NCBI RefSeq assembly: GCF_001890765.1
Contig: NZ_KV878783.1
Span: forward strand, 125,028 to 189,027
Length of the DNA stretch: 64,000 bases
Reading direction: 5' to 3'
Origin: Spirulina major PCC 6313
Lineage (GTDB): Bacteria > Cyanobacteriota > Cyanobacteriia > Cyanobacteriales > Spirulinaceae
Part shown: positions 34,454 through 43,066 of the stretch, in pieces
How positions within the stretch are numbered: the first letter of the stretch is position 1
Layout: every line of letters starts with the position of its first letter
Position numbers and translations under genes: made by a program
The notes under the pieces: generated by a model
What the model was told of the DNA's origin: nothing
Seen by the model: only the letters and a program-made list of their open reading frames with translations
Databases searched by the model: none

Positions 34454-36264
34454 GCCGCCAAGGGCAACATGATCCGCACGATCGTGCCTTGATTCGGCAC
34501 ACTGTCAAGAGCGATCGCCCCTTGATGGAGATCCACACAGGTTTTCACCACCGCCAACCCCAGCCCCGTACCGAGGATCATCTCTGCATTGCTGCCGCGA
34601 TAAAACGGCTCAAACACCTGCGTTTGTTCCGCTTCACTCATGCCAACCCCTTGGTCTTGCACCACAATTTGTAATTCTTCCGAATGGCCGGTAATCACCA
34701 GACTAATCACGGGGTCAGCGGGGGAATATTTAATCGCATTACTGAGTAAATTCATCAAAATCCATTTCACCAACTTTGGATCAATAAACACGTGATCATA
34801 GGGATAATAATTATGGTAAAAGATACAATTTTCATGATCAAAATTATGATCCACTTCGTCTAGAATGGCCTGGCAAAATGAATTTAACTCAACAATTTTT
34901 GGATGAAAGACTAAATGCCCCGCTTCAGCCCGTGAGAGCATTAAAATATCTTCGAGAATTTGGCTCATGTAGCGGGCCACGGACTGAATCCGTTGATAAA
35001 TACTGAGCCGTTTCCGGTCGGATAATTCCGGGGCATGGGTGATTAGAAATTGACTGGAAATCAAAATCGTACTGAGGGGATTGCGAAATTCATGGGAGGT
35101 CATGGCAAAAAACTTGAGTTTGGCCTCACCCATGGCGCGGGTTTGCTTGAGTTGTGTGTCCCAATGCCACCCCAATAACCCGACGATCGCGGTTAACAAT
35201 AGCCCAATGATGAAAGTGGCTCCCATCGCCCAGGGTGTGGTGAATGGGTAGGTGGGGGCGGGGAAAAAATGTAGTTGCCATTGACGCTGGCCAACGGCGA
35301 GGGGTTGGGTACATGGTTGGGGGCAGAGGTAGGCGGATTCCGGTCGGGGCGGGAGGCTGGGGGTGCTGTTGAACTGTTGGGTTTCGGCGTGATAGAAGCC
35401 AAGCGGCTGGGGAGGGGTGGCAGCGGTGCGATCGCGAATCACCACATCAATGGGGATCTGCAACGATCGCCAGGCTTCTTCAACGAGATCATTGACCTGA
35501 AACACGCCGAGCAAGACCCCGCCCGGCTCCTGCGGCACTGGCAAAAAAACCAGAAACCCCCATTGATTTTCAGGCTCTTGGACGAGACGAATCGGGGCGG
35601 TGGCGGTGAGTCTGCCCGTGCGGCGGGATTGTTGGAGGGCTTGCGATCGCACCCGATCGGAGAGCAAATCAAACCCCAAGGCCACCTCATTCCCCGGCCA
35701 GGGTTCAATATAGGTGACCGGAAAATATTCCGGCCGTTGACCCGCCGGAATCAGTTGCCCCGCCCCGTTTTGTTCCGTGATCTGCCTTGCCCCTAATCGT
35801 TGGGCTTGTAACTCGCCCTCGTAGGCGGTGCGATCGCGCTCCAACACCTGCGGGGCCCACTCCAACGCCTGAATCCCAGGGTAGGAAGTCGTGACGCGCT
35901 GCACAAACTGGCTAAACTCCATCGCCGTCACCTCCGGGCCCGAGGCGGCATAGAAATCACTCAAAGCCAGCAATGTTTCCGTGTATTGATTTAAACGGCC
36001 GGCGAGGGCAATGGTTAAATTCAGCGTCTGACGCTCAAACTCTAGCTGACGCAGCGATCGCTCCCAACGCCCCACCCACCAACCCGCGCCCCCCGACACC
36101 GCCACCCCCACCACCCCAATCACCAGCAACAACCAAGGGCGCGATCGGCGCACCATCCCCCCCGACTCCGCCACAATCAGGGGAGAGCGTTGACCCATTT
36201 TCAATCGATTGGAACCCATCACACGGGCCGCCAAGAGCTTGAGCCAATGACCATGTTGATTCAT
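34450..36264 (-). CDS. CHASE-domain sensor histidine kinase
   Basis: This 604-residue membrane kinase has two transmembrane helices (about 44-66 and 347-370) bounding an extracytoplasmic sensor. The sensor (about 85-345) has CHASE features: GIQALEWAPQV, YFPVTYIEPWPGNEVALGFDL and GFLVFLPVP. The cytoplasmic part carries the H-box SHEFRNPLSTI with His391, and an ATPase domain with N-box NLLSNAIKYSP, G1 DQGVGMS and G2 GTGLGLAV. CHASE domains sense small extracellular molecules, e.g. cytokinins or peptides, depending on protein. Its target here is unknown. It probably phosphorylates the convergent OmpR-type regulator. Confidence 0.9.
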   Translation of the reverse strand: MNQHGHWLKLLAARVMGSNRLKMGQRSPLIVAESGGMVRRSRPWLLLVIGVVGVAVSGGAGWWVGRWERSLRQLEFERQTLNLTIALAGRLNQYTETLLALSDFYAASGPEVTAMEFSQFVQRVTTSYPGIQALEWAPQVLERDRTAYEGELQAQRLGARQITEQNGAGQLIPAGQRPEYFPVTYIEPWPGNEVALGFDLLSDRVRSQALQQSRRTGRLTATAPIRLVQEPENQWGFLVFLPVPQEPGGVLLGVFQVNDLVEEAWRSLQIPIDVVIRDRTAATPPQPLGFYHAETQQFNSTPSLPPRPESAYLCPQPCTQPLAVGQRQWQLHFFPAPTYPFTTPWAMGATFIIGLLLTAIVGLLGWHWDTQLKQTRAMGEAKLKFFAMTSHEFRNPLSTILISSQFLITHAPELSDRKRLSIYQRIQSVARYMSQILEDILMLSRAEAGHLVFHPKIVELNSFCQAILDEVDHNFDHENCIFYHNYYPYDHVFIDPKLVKWILMNLLSNAIKYSPADPVISLVITGHSEELQIVVQDQGVGMSEAEQTQVFEPFYRGSNAEMILGTGLGLAVVKTCVDLHQGAIALDSVPNQGTIVRIMLPLAA

Positions 36265-36598
36265 GCTTAGAAACTGATTCGAGCACAGTTAATGAATACA
36301 GCGACCTCAACCATTGCTGAACCAAGGAGAGGTCTGAGGACATTTCGTTTAAATGCAGAACATTCAAACCCAGATGTCAAAAATTTAACGCATTGCAGCG
36401 ACGTAAATTGTTTATCTTTGAGAAACTCTCACATCCTTTCGGACATCATCAAGGGGAGATCTACCCGAAATCTTTACCAAGATTACCCAAAATACTTTAC
36501 GTCTTTTTGGTAATCTACCAACCAATAGTTTGTGGTTGCGAACCATAAAAGTCTAAAAATTGTAGCCATTTTAACAATTCATTGATCAATAATCCACA
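36265..36598. promoter_or_regulatory. Upstream region of the peptide ABC transporter
   Basis: The 334 bp are AT-rich and gene-free. Near the 3' end, TTACCAAGATTACCC (36475-36489) is followed by TTGGTAATCTACCAA (36508-36522), giving related inverted pieces, and then a smaller palindrome GTGGTTGCGAACCA (36531-36544). These could be operators for the divergent kinase and transporter genes. No known operator sequence is recognised. Confidence 0.4.
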
Positions 36599-38278
36599 AT
36601 GAAACGACGCGATTTACTCAAGACCGGCACTGCATTTTCCCTCGGACTTTCCCTGGCTGCCACCCTCAAAGGTTGCACCCCAAACACCACCGATAGCGCC
36701 GACACTCCCTCGGACTCCAGCACCGAGGATGGCGACAAGATAGTCTTAACCATCGTCCAAGGGGGAGGCTTTCCCAACAGTCTCGACCTCCATCGTCCCG
36801 GCACCAACCGCCCCGCCTACGGGATTTCCTGGAGTATTTACGATCGCCTCATGACGTTTGGAACCAAAACCCTCGACGACGGCACGCTCTCCTACGACTA
36901 CACCGACCTCCAGCCAGAACTCGCCGAATCCTGGGACATCGCCGAAGACGGGATGTCCGTCACCTTCACCCTCCGTTCTGATGCGGTGTTTCACGACGGA
37001 ACCCCCGTCACCGCCAATGATGTGAAGTGGTCCTTTGATCGTGCTGTGAGCATCGGCGGATTTCCCACCTTTCAAATGAAAGCCGGAGCCTTAGAAAACC
37101 CCGAACAATTCAGCGTCGTTGATGATCAAACCTTTAAAATCGACTTCCTGCGCCCGGATAAATTGACCATGATTGACTTGGCCGTCCCCATCCCGGTCAT
37201 TCTCAATTCCGAACTCGTTAAGCAACATCTCACCGACGAAGACCCCTGGGGCGCGGAGTGGGTGAATAATAACGACGCGGGCGGTGGAGCCTATCAAATT
37301 GCTAGTTTTGAACCGGGCGAGCGGCTCACGTTAGAACGGTTTGAAGATTGGAAATCGGGACCCTTACCGGCGATCGCAGAAGTGATTGTTTTAGATGTGC
37401 CAGAATCGGGCAATCGTCGGGCCTTGTTAGAACGAGGCGATATTGATATTAACTTTGAGGTGTCCGAAAAAGACACCGAAGAACTCACCGCCACCGGTGA
37501 TTTCACCATCGTCTCAACCCCCATTGAAAACTGTGTCTATTCCATCGATATGCACAGCAATCCAGAGTTAGGCGGTGAACCGAATCCCTTTGGTGATGTG
37601 AAGGTGCGGCAAGCGATCGCCTACGCCATCCCCTACGAGGAAATCATGCAAACCGCCTTCTACGGCCAAGCCATTCCCCTCTATGGTGCAGAATCTGAAA
37701 CGGTGACAGACACCGCTTGGCCCCAGCCCAGCCCCTACAGCACCGACCTGGAGCAAGCCAAAACCCTCCTCGCGGAATCCAGCTACCCCGACGGCTTTAG
37801 CACCACCCTCGCCTTCGACCTCGGCACTCAAGAATGGGCCGAACCCCTCTGTGTTCTCGTCCAAGAATCCCTCGCGGAACTTGGCATCACCGTCACCCTT
37901 GAAAAAGTCCCCACCGCCAATTTCCGCAGCGTGTTAACCGAGAAAACTCGCCCGATGATCGTCAATAACTTTGGCGGTTGGTTGAATTTCCCCGACTATT
38001 TCTTCTTCTATGCCTACCATGGTCAAGATGCCACCTTTAACGGTAGCTCCTATAAAAATCCTGAGATGGATGCGCTGATTGAAACAGCCTTAGAATCCGA
38101 ACCAGGGGACGCAGAATATGAACAAGCAGTGAAAGATTTCATCACCTTAGCCTGGGAAGAAATGCCCCGGATTCCGATTGTTCAACCCACCCTATCCGTA
38201 GCCATGCAAACCAATGTCGAAGGCTATCAATATTGGTTCCACCGTCAACTGGATTTCCGCCAACTCATGAAGGCTTAA
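36599..38278 (+). CDS. Oligopeptide/dipeptide ABC transporter substrate-binding lipoprotein
   Basis: The 559-residue protein belongs to SBP family 5. The N-terminus MKRRDLLKTGTAFSLG has a twin-arginine-like pattern, and LKGC (about 23-26) is a lipobox, so it is probably a Tat- or Sec-exported lipoprotein. Typical stretches are LAESWDIAEDGMSVTFTLR and DGTPVTANDVKWSFDR (about 135-150). VRQAIAYAIPYEEI is near residue 340. It would bind peptides, nickel or another substrate and hand them to the permeases downstream. The substrate class cannot be fixed from sequence. Confidence 0.9.
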   Translation: MKRRDLLKTGTAFSLGLSLAATLKGCTPNTTDSADTPSDSSTEDGDKIVLTIVQGGGFPNSLDLHRPGTNRPAYGISWSIYDRLMTFGTKTLDDGTLSYDYTDLQPELAESWDIAEDGMSVTFTLRSDAVFHDGTPVTANDVKWSFDRAVSIGGFPTFQMKAGALENPEQFSVVDDQTFKIDFLRPDKLTMIDLAVPIPVILNSELVKQHLTDEDPWGAEWVNNNDAGGGAYQIASFEPGERLTLERFEDWKSGPLPAIAEVIVLDVPESGNRRALLERGDIDINFEVSEKDTEELTATGDFTIVSTPIENCVYSIDMHSNPELGGEPNPFGDVKVRQAIAYAIPYEEIMQTAFYGQAIPLYGAESETVTDTAWPQPSPYSTDLEQAKTLLAESSYPDGFSTTLAFDLGTQEWAEPLCVLVQESLAELGITVTLEKVPTANFRSVLTEKTRPMIVNNFGGWLNFPDYFFFYAYHGQDATFNGSSYKNPEMDALIETALESEPGDAEYEQAVKDFITLAWEEMPRIPIVQPTLSVAMQTNVEGYQYWFHRQLDFRQLMKA

Positions 38279-38284
38279 AGTGAG

Positions 38285-38345
38285 TCAATAATTCGTAGCC
38301 CTCACCCCAAACCCCTCTCCCCAAGAGGGCGAGGGGATTCAGGAT
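38285..38345. repeat. Short repeat with CCCTCACCCC and CCCAAGAGGG
   Basis: The pattern AGCCCTCACCCCAAACCCC plus CTCCCCAAGAGGGCGAGGGG resembles interspersed repeats often seen in cyanobacterial intergenic regions. It separates the substrate-binding gene from the first permease. Confidence 0.45.
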
Positions 38346-38521
38346 ATAGCCTATGGATTGAGAAAGCACTATCCCACCATCAAAGAGTAGATACCTCAGT
38401 CATTCATCGTGACAGATTAGCGATCGCACAACCCGATCATTAATGGGCAATATCTGCTCGAAAAATGACTCATTTTGAGAGTTGCATGATTCGTGCTTGT
38501 TTCCCATTTCCTGAGAAGATC

Positions 38522-39544
38522 ATGGCCCAACAGTCTAAACTGCGCTTTATTATTCAACGCTTACTAGCTGCGATTCCAAGCATTATCGGGGTTGTGGTGG
38601 TGACGTTTATTTTGACCCGCGCCCTACCGGGTGATCCAGCCGTATTTTTCGCCGGGCCTTCCGCCACCCAAGAAGCGATCGATCAAGTTCGTGCCAGTCT
38701 GGGCCTTGATCAAAGCCTGCCCGTCCAGTTTTTGCGCTACATCCAAGACCTGCTCAAAGGCGATTTTGGCGAGTCGATCACCACGGGGCAAACGGTTTTA
38801 TATGACCTCACCACGCGCCTCCCAGCTTCTCTGGAATTAACGATCGCTGCCTTAATCTTTGCCCTTGCGATCGCGCTTCCCCTCGGTATCGTTGCCGCCC
38901 TTTATCCCAACTCCAAATGGGATCACCTGATTCGCTTTTTAATGACAGCGGGTGTATCGTTGCCCACCTTTTTCACCGGGCTATTTTTACTCTATGTCTT
39001 CTACTATCGTCTTAACATTGCCCCCGCCCCCACGGGACGTTTAGATCTCCTCACCTCTCCCCCGGATCGAATTACTGGCTTATTCTTAATTGATAGCCTC
39101 GTGACGGGAGATTTTGAAGTATTTATTCAGGCATTTCGCCAATTAGTCATGCCTGCCATTACCCTCGGAATTTTCGCCCTTGCCCCCGTCGCACGGGTGA
39201 CACGAGCCTCCATGTTAGCGGTACTCAGTAGCGACTACATTCGCACCGCCCGCAGCCATGGATTAGCCCCGCTGAAAATTCTGTGGAGCTATGCGTTTCG
39301 CAATGCGTTGCTCTCGATTTTAACCACAATGGGGGTGGTATTTTCGTTTCTATTGGGGTCGAATGTTTTAGTCGAAAAAGTGTTCGCCTGGCCGGGGATT
39401 GGTTCCTATGCAGTGGAGGCGTTGATTTCCTCAGACTATGCTGCTGTCCAAGGTTTTGTCTTGACGATGGCGTTGCTTTATATCGTGCTGAATTTAAGCA
39501 TTGATATTATCTACGGCATGATTGATCCGCGAGCAGGTCAGTGA
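38522..39544 (+). CDS. Peptide ABC transporter permease (DppB/OppB type)
   Basis: From ATG 38522 (MAQQSKLRFIIQRLL) the permease has 340 residues and about six transmembrane helices. DppB-type signs are the N-terminal helix followed by TRALPGDPA (about 35) and LGLDQSLPVQFLRYI. The EAA coupling segment is YIRTARSHGLAPLKILWSYAFRNAL (first 20: YIRTARSHGLAPLKILWSYA; about 238-257). ATG 38465 is in frame but the extension is not membrane-like. It forms the transport channel with the second permease. Confidence 0.88.
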   Translation: MAQQSKLRFIIQRLLAAIPSIIGVVVVTFILTRALPGDPAVFFAGPSATQEAIDQVRASLGLDQSLPVQFLRYIQDLLKGDFGESITTGQTVLYDLTTRLPASLELTIAALIFALAIALPLGIVAALYPNSKWDHLIRFLMTAGVSLPTFFTGLFLLYVFYYRLNIAPAPTGRLDLLTSPPDRITGLFLIDSLVTGDFEVFIQAFRQLVMPAITLGIFALAPVARVTRASMLAVLSSDYIRTARSHGLAPLKILWSYAFRNALLSILTTMGVVFSFLLGSNVLVEKVFAWPGIGSYAVEALISSDYAAVQGFVLTMALLYIVLNLSIDIIYGMIDPRAGQ

Positions 39545-39564
39545 TGATTAGTGATGATTATTCA

Positions 39565-39645
39565 CCACATTAACAAGGGGTTTAAGCCCCTTGCCCGTTG
39601 CAAAGTTTGAGAACGTTGAGCGACTAATTTTATAGCTGAGGAAGA
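39565..39645. repeat. Dispersed AAGGGGTTTAAGCCCCTT repeat between permease genes
   Basis: AACAAGGGGTTTAAGCCCCTT (from about 39571) is the same palindromic core as at 4440 and 12900. TTTTATAGC follows near 39630. Confidence 0.6.
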
Positions 39646-39653
39646 GTAGAAAC

Positions 39654-40499
39654 ATGACACTTTCATTACGCCATACCCGCTATGTGATTGGAGAAAATGC
39701 GATTACGTTTGGGGCGTTTCTCCTGTTTTTGGGGTTCGTGTTGTTGGCAATTTTCGGTGATGCGATCGCACCCTATGATCCCCTCGCCAGTAATGCCAGT
39801 ATGGCCCTCAATCCCCCCTCGGCGGCCCATTGGTTTGGCACTGATGCCCTGGGGCGCGATATTTTGAGCCGGGTTTTAGTGGCGACGCGGTTAGATTTGG
39901 GGATTGCGATCGCGGCGGTGGCGGCATCCTTTGCGGCGGGGAGTGCGTTGGGAATTTTGGCGGGATATTGGGGCGGCTGGGTGGATGCGATCGCAGGCCG
40001 TGTGATCGACACAATTATGGCGTTTCCGTTGTTTGTCCTAGCGATGGGGATTATGGCCGCCCTGGGAAATTCTGTCGAAAATATTATTTATGCCACGGCG
40101 ATTATTAATCTCCCCCTCTATGCGCGGGTGATTCGTTCGGAGGTGTTGGTGATTAAAACAGCGGGTTATATTGAAGCCGCCAAATTATCCGGCAATACCG
40201 ATATACAAATTATGTTGCGCTATCTTTTCCCCAATGCCTTACCCGTGATGATGGTGCATATTTCCCTCAATATGGGCTGGGCGATTCTCAATGCGGCGGG
40301 TCTATCTTTCATTGGTTTAGGGGTGCAACCCCCAACGCCAGAATGGGGAATTATGGTAGCCGAAGGAGCGACCTATATTATTTCGGGAGAATGGTGGCTG
40401 GCAATGTTTCCCGGCTTGATGTTGATGATCGCGGTGCTTTGTTTTAACCTCCTCGGTGATGGCTTGCGCGATTTGGTTGATCCTCGTAAACGCACCTAA
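39654..40499 (+). CDS. Peptide ABC transporter permease (DppC/OppC type)
   Basis: The 281-residue permease matches DppC: an N-terminal helix, then GDAIAPYDPLA and HWFGTDALGRDILSRVL (about 61-77). Transmembrane helices and the EAA region YIEAAKLSGNTDIQIMLRYLFPNAL (first 20: YIEAAKLSGNTDIQIMLRYL) follow, with GAQPPTPEWG-like sequence LGVQPPTPEWGIM near residue 222. It pairs with the upstream DppB-type permease. Confidence 0.88.
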   Translation: MTLSLRHTRYVIGENAITFGAFLLFLGFVLLAIFGDAIAPYDPLASNASMALNPPSAAHWFGTDALGRDILSRVLVATRLDLGIAIAAVAASFAAGSALGILAGYWGGWVDAIAGRVIDTIMAFPLFVLAMGIMAALGNSVENIIYATAIINLPLYARVIRSEVLVIKTAGYIEAAKLSGNTDIQIMLRYLFPNALPVMMVHISLNMGWAILNAAGLSFIGLGVQPPTPEWGIMVAEGATYIISGEWWLAMFPGLMLMIAVLCFNLLGDGLRDLVDPRKRT

Positions 40500-40783
40500 A
40501 ACGTAGGTGGGCAATGCCCACCATTCCCCGTAAATCATGATTATGCGTCTCAATCAAACAGGTTTAATATTTATTGGAGAATGCTAAGCGGTTTTCATAA
40601 AATTGCGGTACAAAGATCCCCCTCAATCCCCCTTAAAAAGGAGGAAGTAGCGTTCTCATCTTTTCGCAATTCGCTATAGTAATTCTAGACGGTTAAAGCT
40701 TTAAAACGGTGAGTTATAGAAATAGTGGGTAATGCTCACCCTACAGATTCAACTATTAACCAAAAGTTGTGAGTTTTTGAACA
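40500..40783. repeat. Intergenic stretch with short palindromes
   Basis: GTGGGCAATGCCCACC (40507-40522) and GGGTAATGCTCACCCT (40728-40743) are variants of a palindrome common in cyanobacterial spacers. GATCCCCCTCAATCCCCC-type repeat pieces occur near 40614. No gene is seen. Confidence 0.55.
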
Positions 40784-41785
40784 ATGACTGTAGCAACGAT
40801 TCCAAAAACGCAATTATTAACGATTGAAAATTTAGCGGTGGAATTTCGGACGCGCTCCGGAATTGTGCAGGCATTAGATCAGGTGAGTTTTGCCGTGGCG
40901 GCGGGGGAAACCGTGGGTTTGGTGGGGGAAAGTGGGTCGGGGAAATCGGTGCTGTCCTTGGCGATTTTGGGGATTTTGGATGCGGCGGCCCGGATTACGT
41001 CGGGAACGATCGCATTTAACGGCGAAAATTTACTCACCATGCCGCGATCGCAACTGCGGGCCAAACGCGGCACAGGAATCGCGATGATTTTCCAAAATCC
41101 CCGTGTGGCCCTGAATCCGATCCGCCGGATTGGCCAACAGTTGCGGGATGTGTTGATCGCCCATGGTGGCCTCAGTAAAGCCCAATGCCAAGCGCGAGCC
41201 TTGGAACTGTTGACCCAGGTGCGGATTCCGGACCCCAACCAACGAATTAACGCCTATCCCTACGAATTGTCGGGGGGGATGTGTCAGCGGGTGATGATTG
41301 CCCTGGCGTTGGCGGGGAAGCCCAAGGTGTTGATCGCCGATGAGCCGACGACGGGGCTGGATGTGACCACCCAGGCGGCGGTGATGGAGTTGATCCGTGA
41401 CTTGGGGCGCGAGGGGCAGATGGGGACGATTTTGATTACCCATGATTTGGATTTGGCGGCGCAATATTGCGATCGCATCCTCGTCATGCACGCTGGGCAT
41501 ATTGTCGAAACCGCCCCCACCCGCACGATCTTGACTCAACCCCGCCACCCTTACACCGCCAAACTCCTCGCCGCCACCCCTGACCCCCACAAAAGCCTCG
41601 CCGAACTGACCCCGATCGCGGGCCATCTCCCGGATTTACGGGGCACATTGCCGCCCTGTCGCTTCCGGTCGCGGTGCGATCGCGCCATTCCCGACTGCGA
41701 TCGCGCCCCGTTAAACCGCCAAGCGATCGCCCCTGATCACACCGTTGCCTGCTGGCATCCCTTACCTTCTGGAGTTGAATCATGA
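40784..41785 (+). CDS. Peptide ABC transporter ATPase (DppD/OppD type)
   Basis: This 333-residue ATPase has Walker A GESGSGKS (about 44-51), signature LSGGM (about 163), Walker B VLIADEPTTGLD (about 182-193) and the oligopeptide-type C-terminal extension with Cys pairs CRFRSRCDRAIPDCDRAP (about 287-304) and ACWHP at the end. Such extensions in OppD/DppD can bind a [4Fe-4S] cluster or cofactor. It overlaps the next ATPase by 4 bp (ATGA). Confidence 0.9.
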   Translation: MTVATIPKTQLLTIENLAVEFRTRSGIVQALDQVSFAVAAGETVGLVGESGSGKSVLSLAILGILDAAARITSGTIAFNGENLLTMPRSQLRAKRGTGIAMIFQNPRVALNPIRRIGQQLRDVLIAHGGLSKAQCQARALELLTQVRIPDPNQRINAYPYELSGGMCQRVMIALALAGKPKVLIADEPTTGLDVTTQAAVMELIRDLGREGQMGTILITHDLDLAAQYCDRILVMHAGHIVETAPTRTILTQPRHPYTAKLLAATPDPHKSLAELTPIAGHLPDLRGTLPPCRFRSRCDRAIPDCDRAPLNRQAIAPDHTVACWHPLPSGVES

Positions 41786-42801
41786 TCAGCCTTGACCCGC
41801 CTCCCCTCCTCACGGTTCACCAATTGCGCAAATATTTCCCCACGGCCCGCCGTTCCTTCCTCAACCGTGACGCAGCCCCCCGCCTCCTCCATGCGGTGGA
41901 TGATGTGTCGTTTACTGTGCAAGCCGGGGAAAGTGTCGGCCTGGTGGGGGAATCGGGTTGCGGTAAATCGACGCTGGTGCGGTTGTTGACCCGCCTGCTT
42001 GACCCGACGAGCGGCGAGATTCGCTTTGAGGGGCGCGAGATTGGCGCGATCGCAGCTCCGAAATTTGCCCGGCATCCCTTGCGATCGCAATTACAACTGG
42101 TGTTTCAAGACCCCCACGACAGCCTCAATCCTCGCCATACCGCCTTTGATAGTATTGCCGCCCCCCTCAAACAGTTGGGCGGGTTTCAACCCTCGCCCCT
42201 GCTCAATGCCCGCGTTGAGGAATTAGCCGAACTTGTGGGACTCCCCGCCGCCCTGCTGTCCCGATTTCCCCATCAACTGTCCGGCGGCCAAAAAGCGCGG
42301 GTGGGCATTGCGCGAGCGATCGCCCTCCATCCCAAACTATTAATCCTCGATGAACCCACCTCCGCCCTAGATGTCTCGGTGCAGGCGGTGATTTTGCATC
42401 TGTTGCAGGATCTCCAAGCACGGCTAGGGATGAGTTATCTCTTTGTGTCCCATGATTTGAATGTGGTGCGGCTGCTGTGCGATCGCATCATTGTCATGTA
42501 TTTGGGGCAAATCATCGAAATGGGCCCCACAGATGCTATTTTTGACAACCCCCGCCACCCCTACACCCAAGCCCTGATCGCCGCCATCCCCGACCCCGGC
42601 ACACCGCCCCAACCCCTCCAACTCCAAGGCGAACCCCGCAGCCCCATCGACCCCGACCCCCAGGTCTGTCGCCTCTACGGCCGCTGTCCCCACGGTGTCG
42701 AAGCCTGCACCACCACCACCCCCCACCTCGAACCCATGGGCCCCGATCATGTGGCCGCCTGCCATCGCGCCGATGTGCTCAACCCGGCTCAATTGCGCTA
42801 A
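41782..42801 (+). CDS. Peptide ABC transporter ATPase (DppF/OppF type)
   Basis: This 339-residue ATPase is translationally coupled to the previous gene. It has Walker A GESGCGKS (about 58-65), signature LSGGQKARVGIARA (about 168-181), Walker B LLILDEPTSALD (about 191-202) and a C-terminal Cys motif CRLYGRCPHGVEAC (about 296-309). Together with the upstream genes this completes a five-component system with order binding protein, two permeases, two ATPases. Confidence 0.9.
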   Translation: MISLDPPPLLTVHQLRKYFPTARRSFLNRDAAPRLLHAVDDVSFTVQAGESVGLVGESGCGKSTLVRLLTRLLDPTSGEIRFEGREIGAIAAPKFARHPLRSQLQLVFQDPHDSLNPRHTAFDSIAAPLKQLGGFQPSPLLNARVEELAELVGLPAALLSRFPHQLSGGQKARVGIARAIALHPKLLILDEPTSALDVSVQAVILHLLQDLQARLGMSYLFVSHDLNVVRLLCDRIIVMYLGQIIEMGPTDAIFDNPRHPYTQALIAAIPDPGTPPQPLQLQGEPRSPIDPDPQVCRLYGRCPHGVEACTTTTPHLEPMGPDHVAACHRADVLNPAQLR

Positions 42802-42927
42802 AGCGATCGCCCTCTTTCCCGGATTGCTTCGCAGTTCCGCGCAGGTCAGAGGGTTATACTTTAGCGAGTCGCAGGATCTAGCCCGTAGCGGGCAAGATGC
42901 CCGCACTACAGCCCGGAACGGAGCCTA

Positions 42928-43066
42928 ATGCGTGTTTTAGTGCAACGAGTCACAGCCTCAGCCGTTGCGATCGCCGGCCAAGAAGTGGGCCGCATTGGTC
43001 GTGGTCTGACGCTGCTTGTGGGCATTGCTCCCACCGACACCGAAACCGAAGTAGCCTGGATGGTGC
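42928..43066 (+). pseudogene. dtd: dtd, D-aminoacyl-tRNA deacylase, 5' part
   Basis: This part encodes residues 1-46 plus the first base of codon 47 of Dtd ([39 protein letters not shown]). The rest of the gene continues at 44328 after the inserted IS608-like element, giving a codon CGT across the junction and the run ..[14 protein letters not shown]. Dtd removes D-amino acids mischarged to tRNAs. The intact gene would have 151 codons plus stop, the family length. It is 126 bp downstream of the last ABC ATPase gene. Confidence 0.93.
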
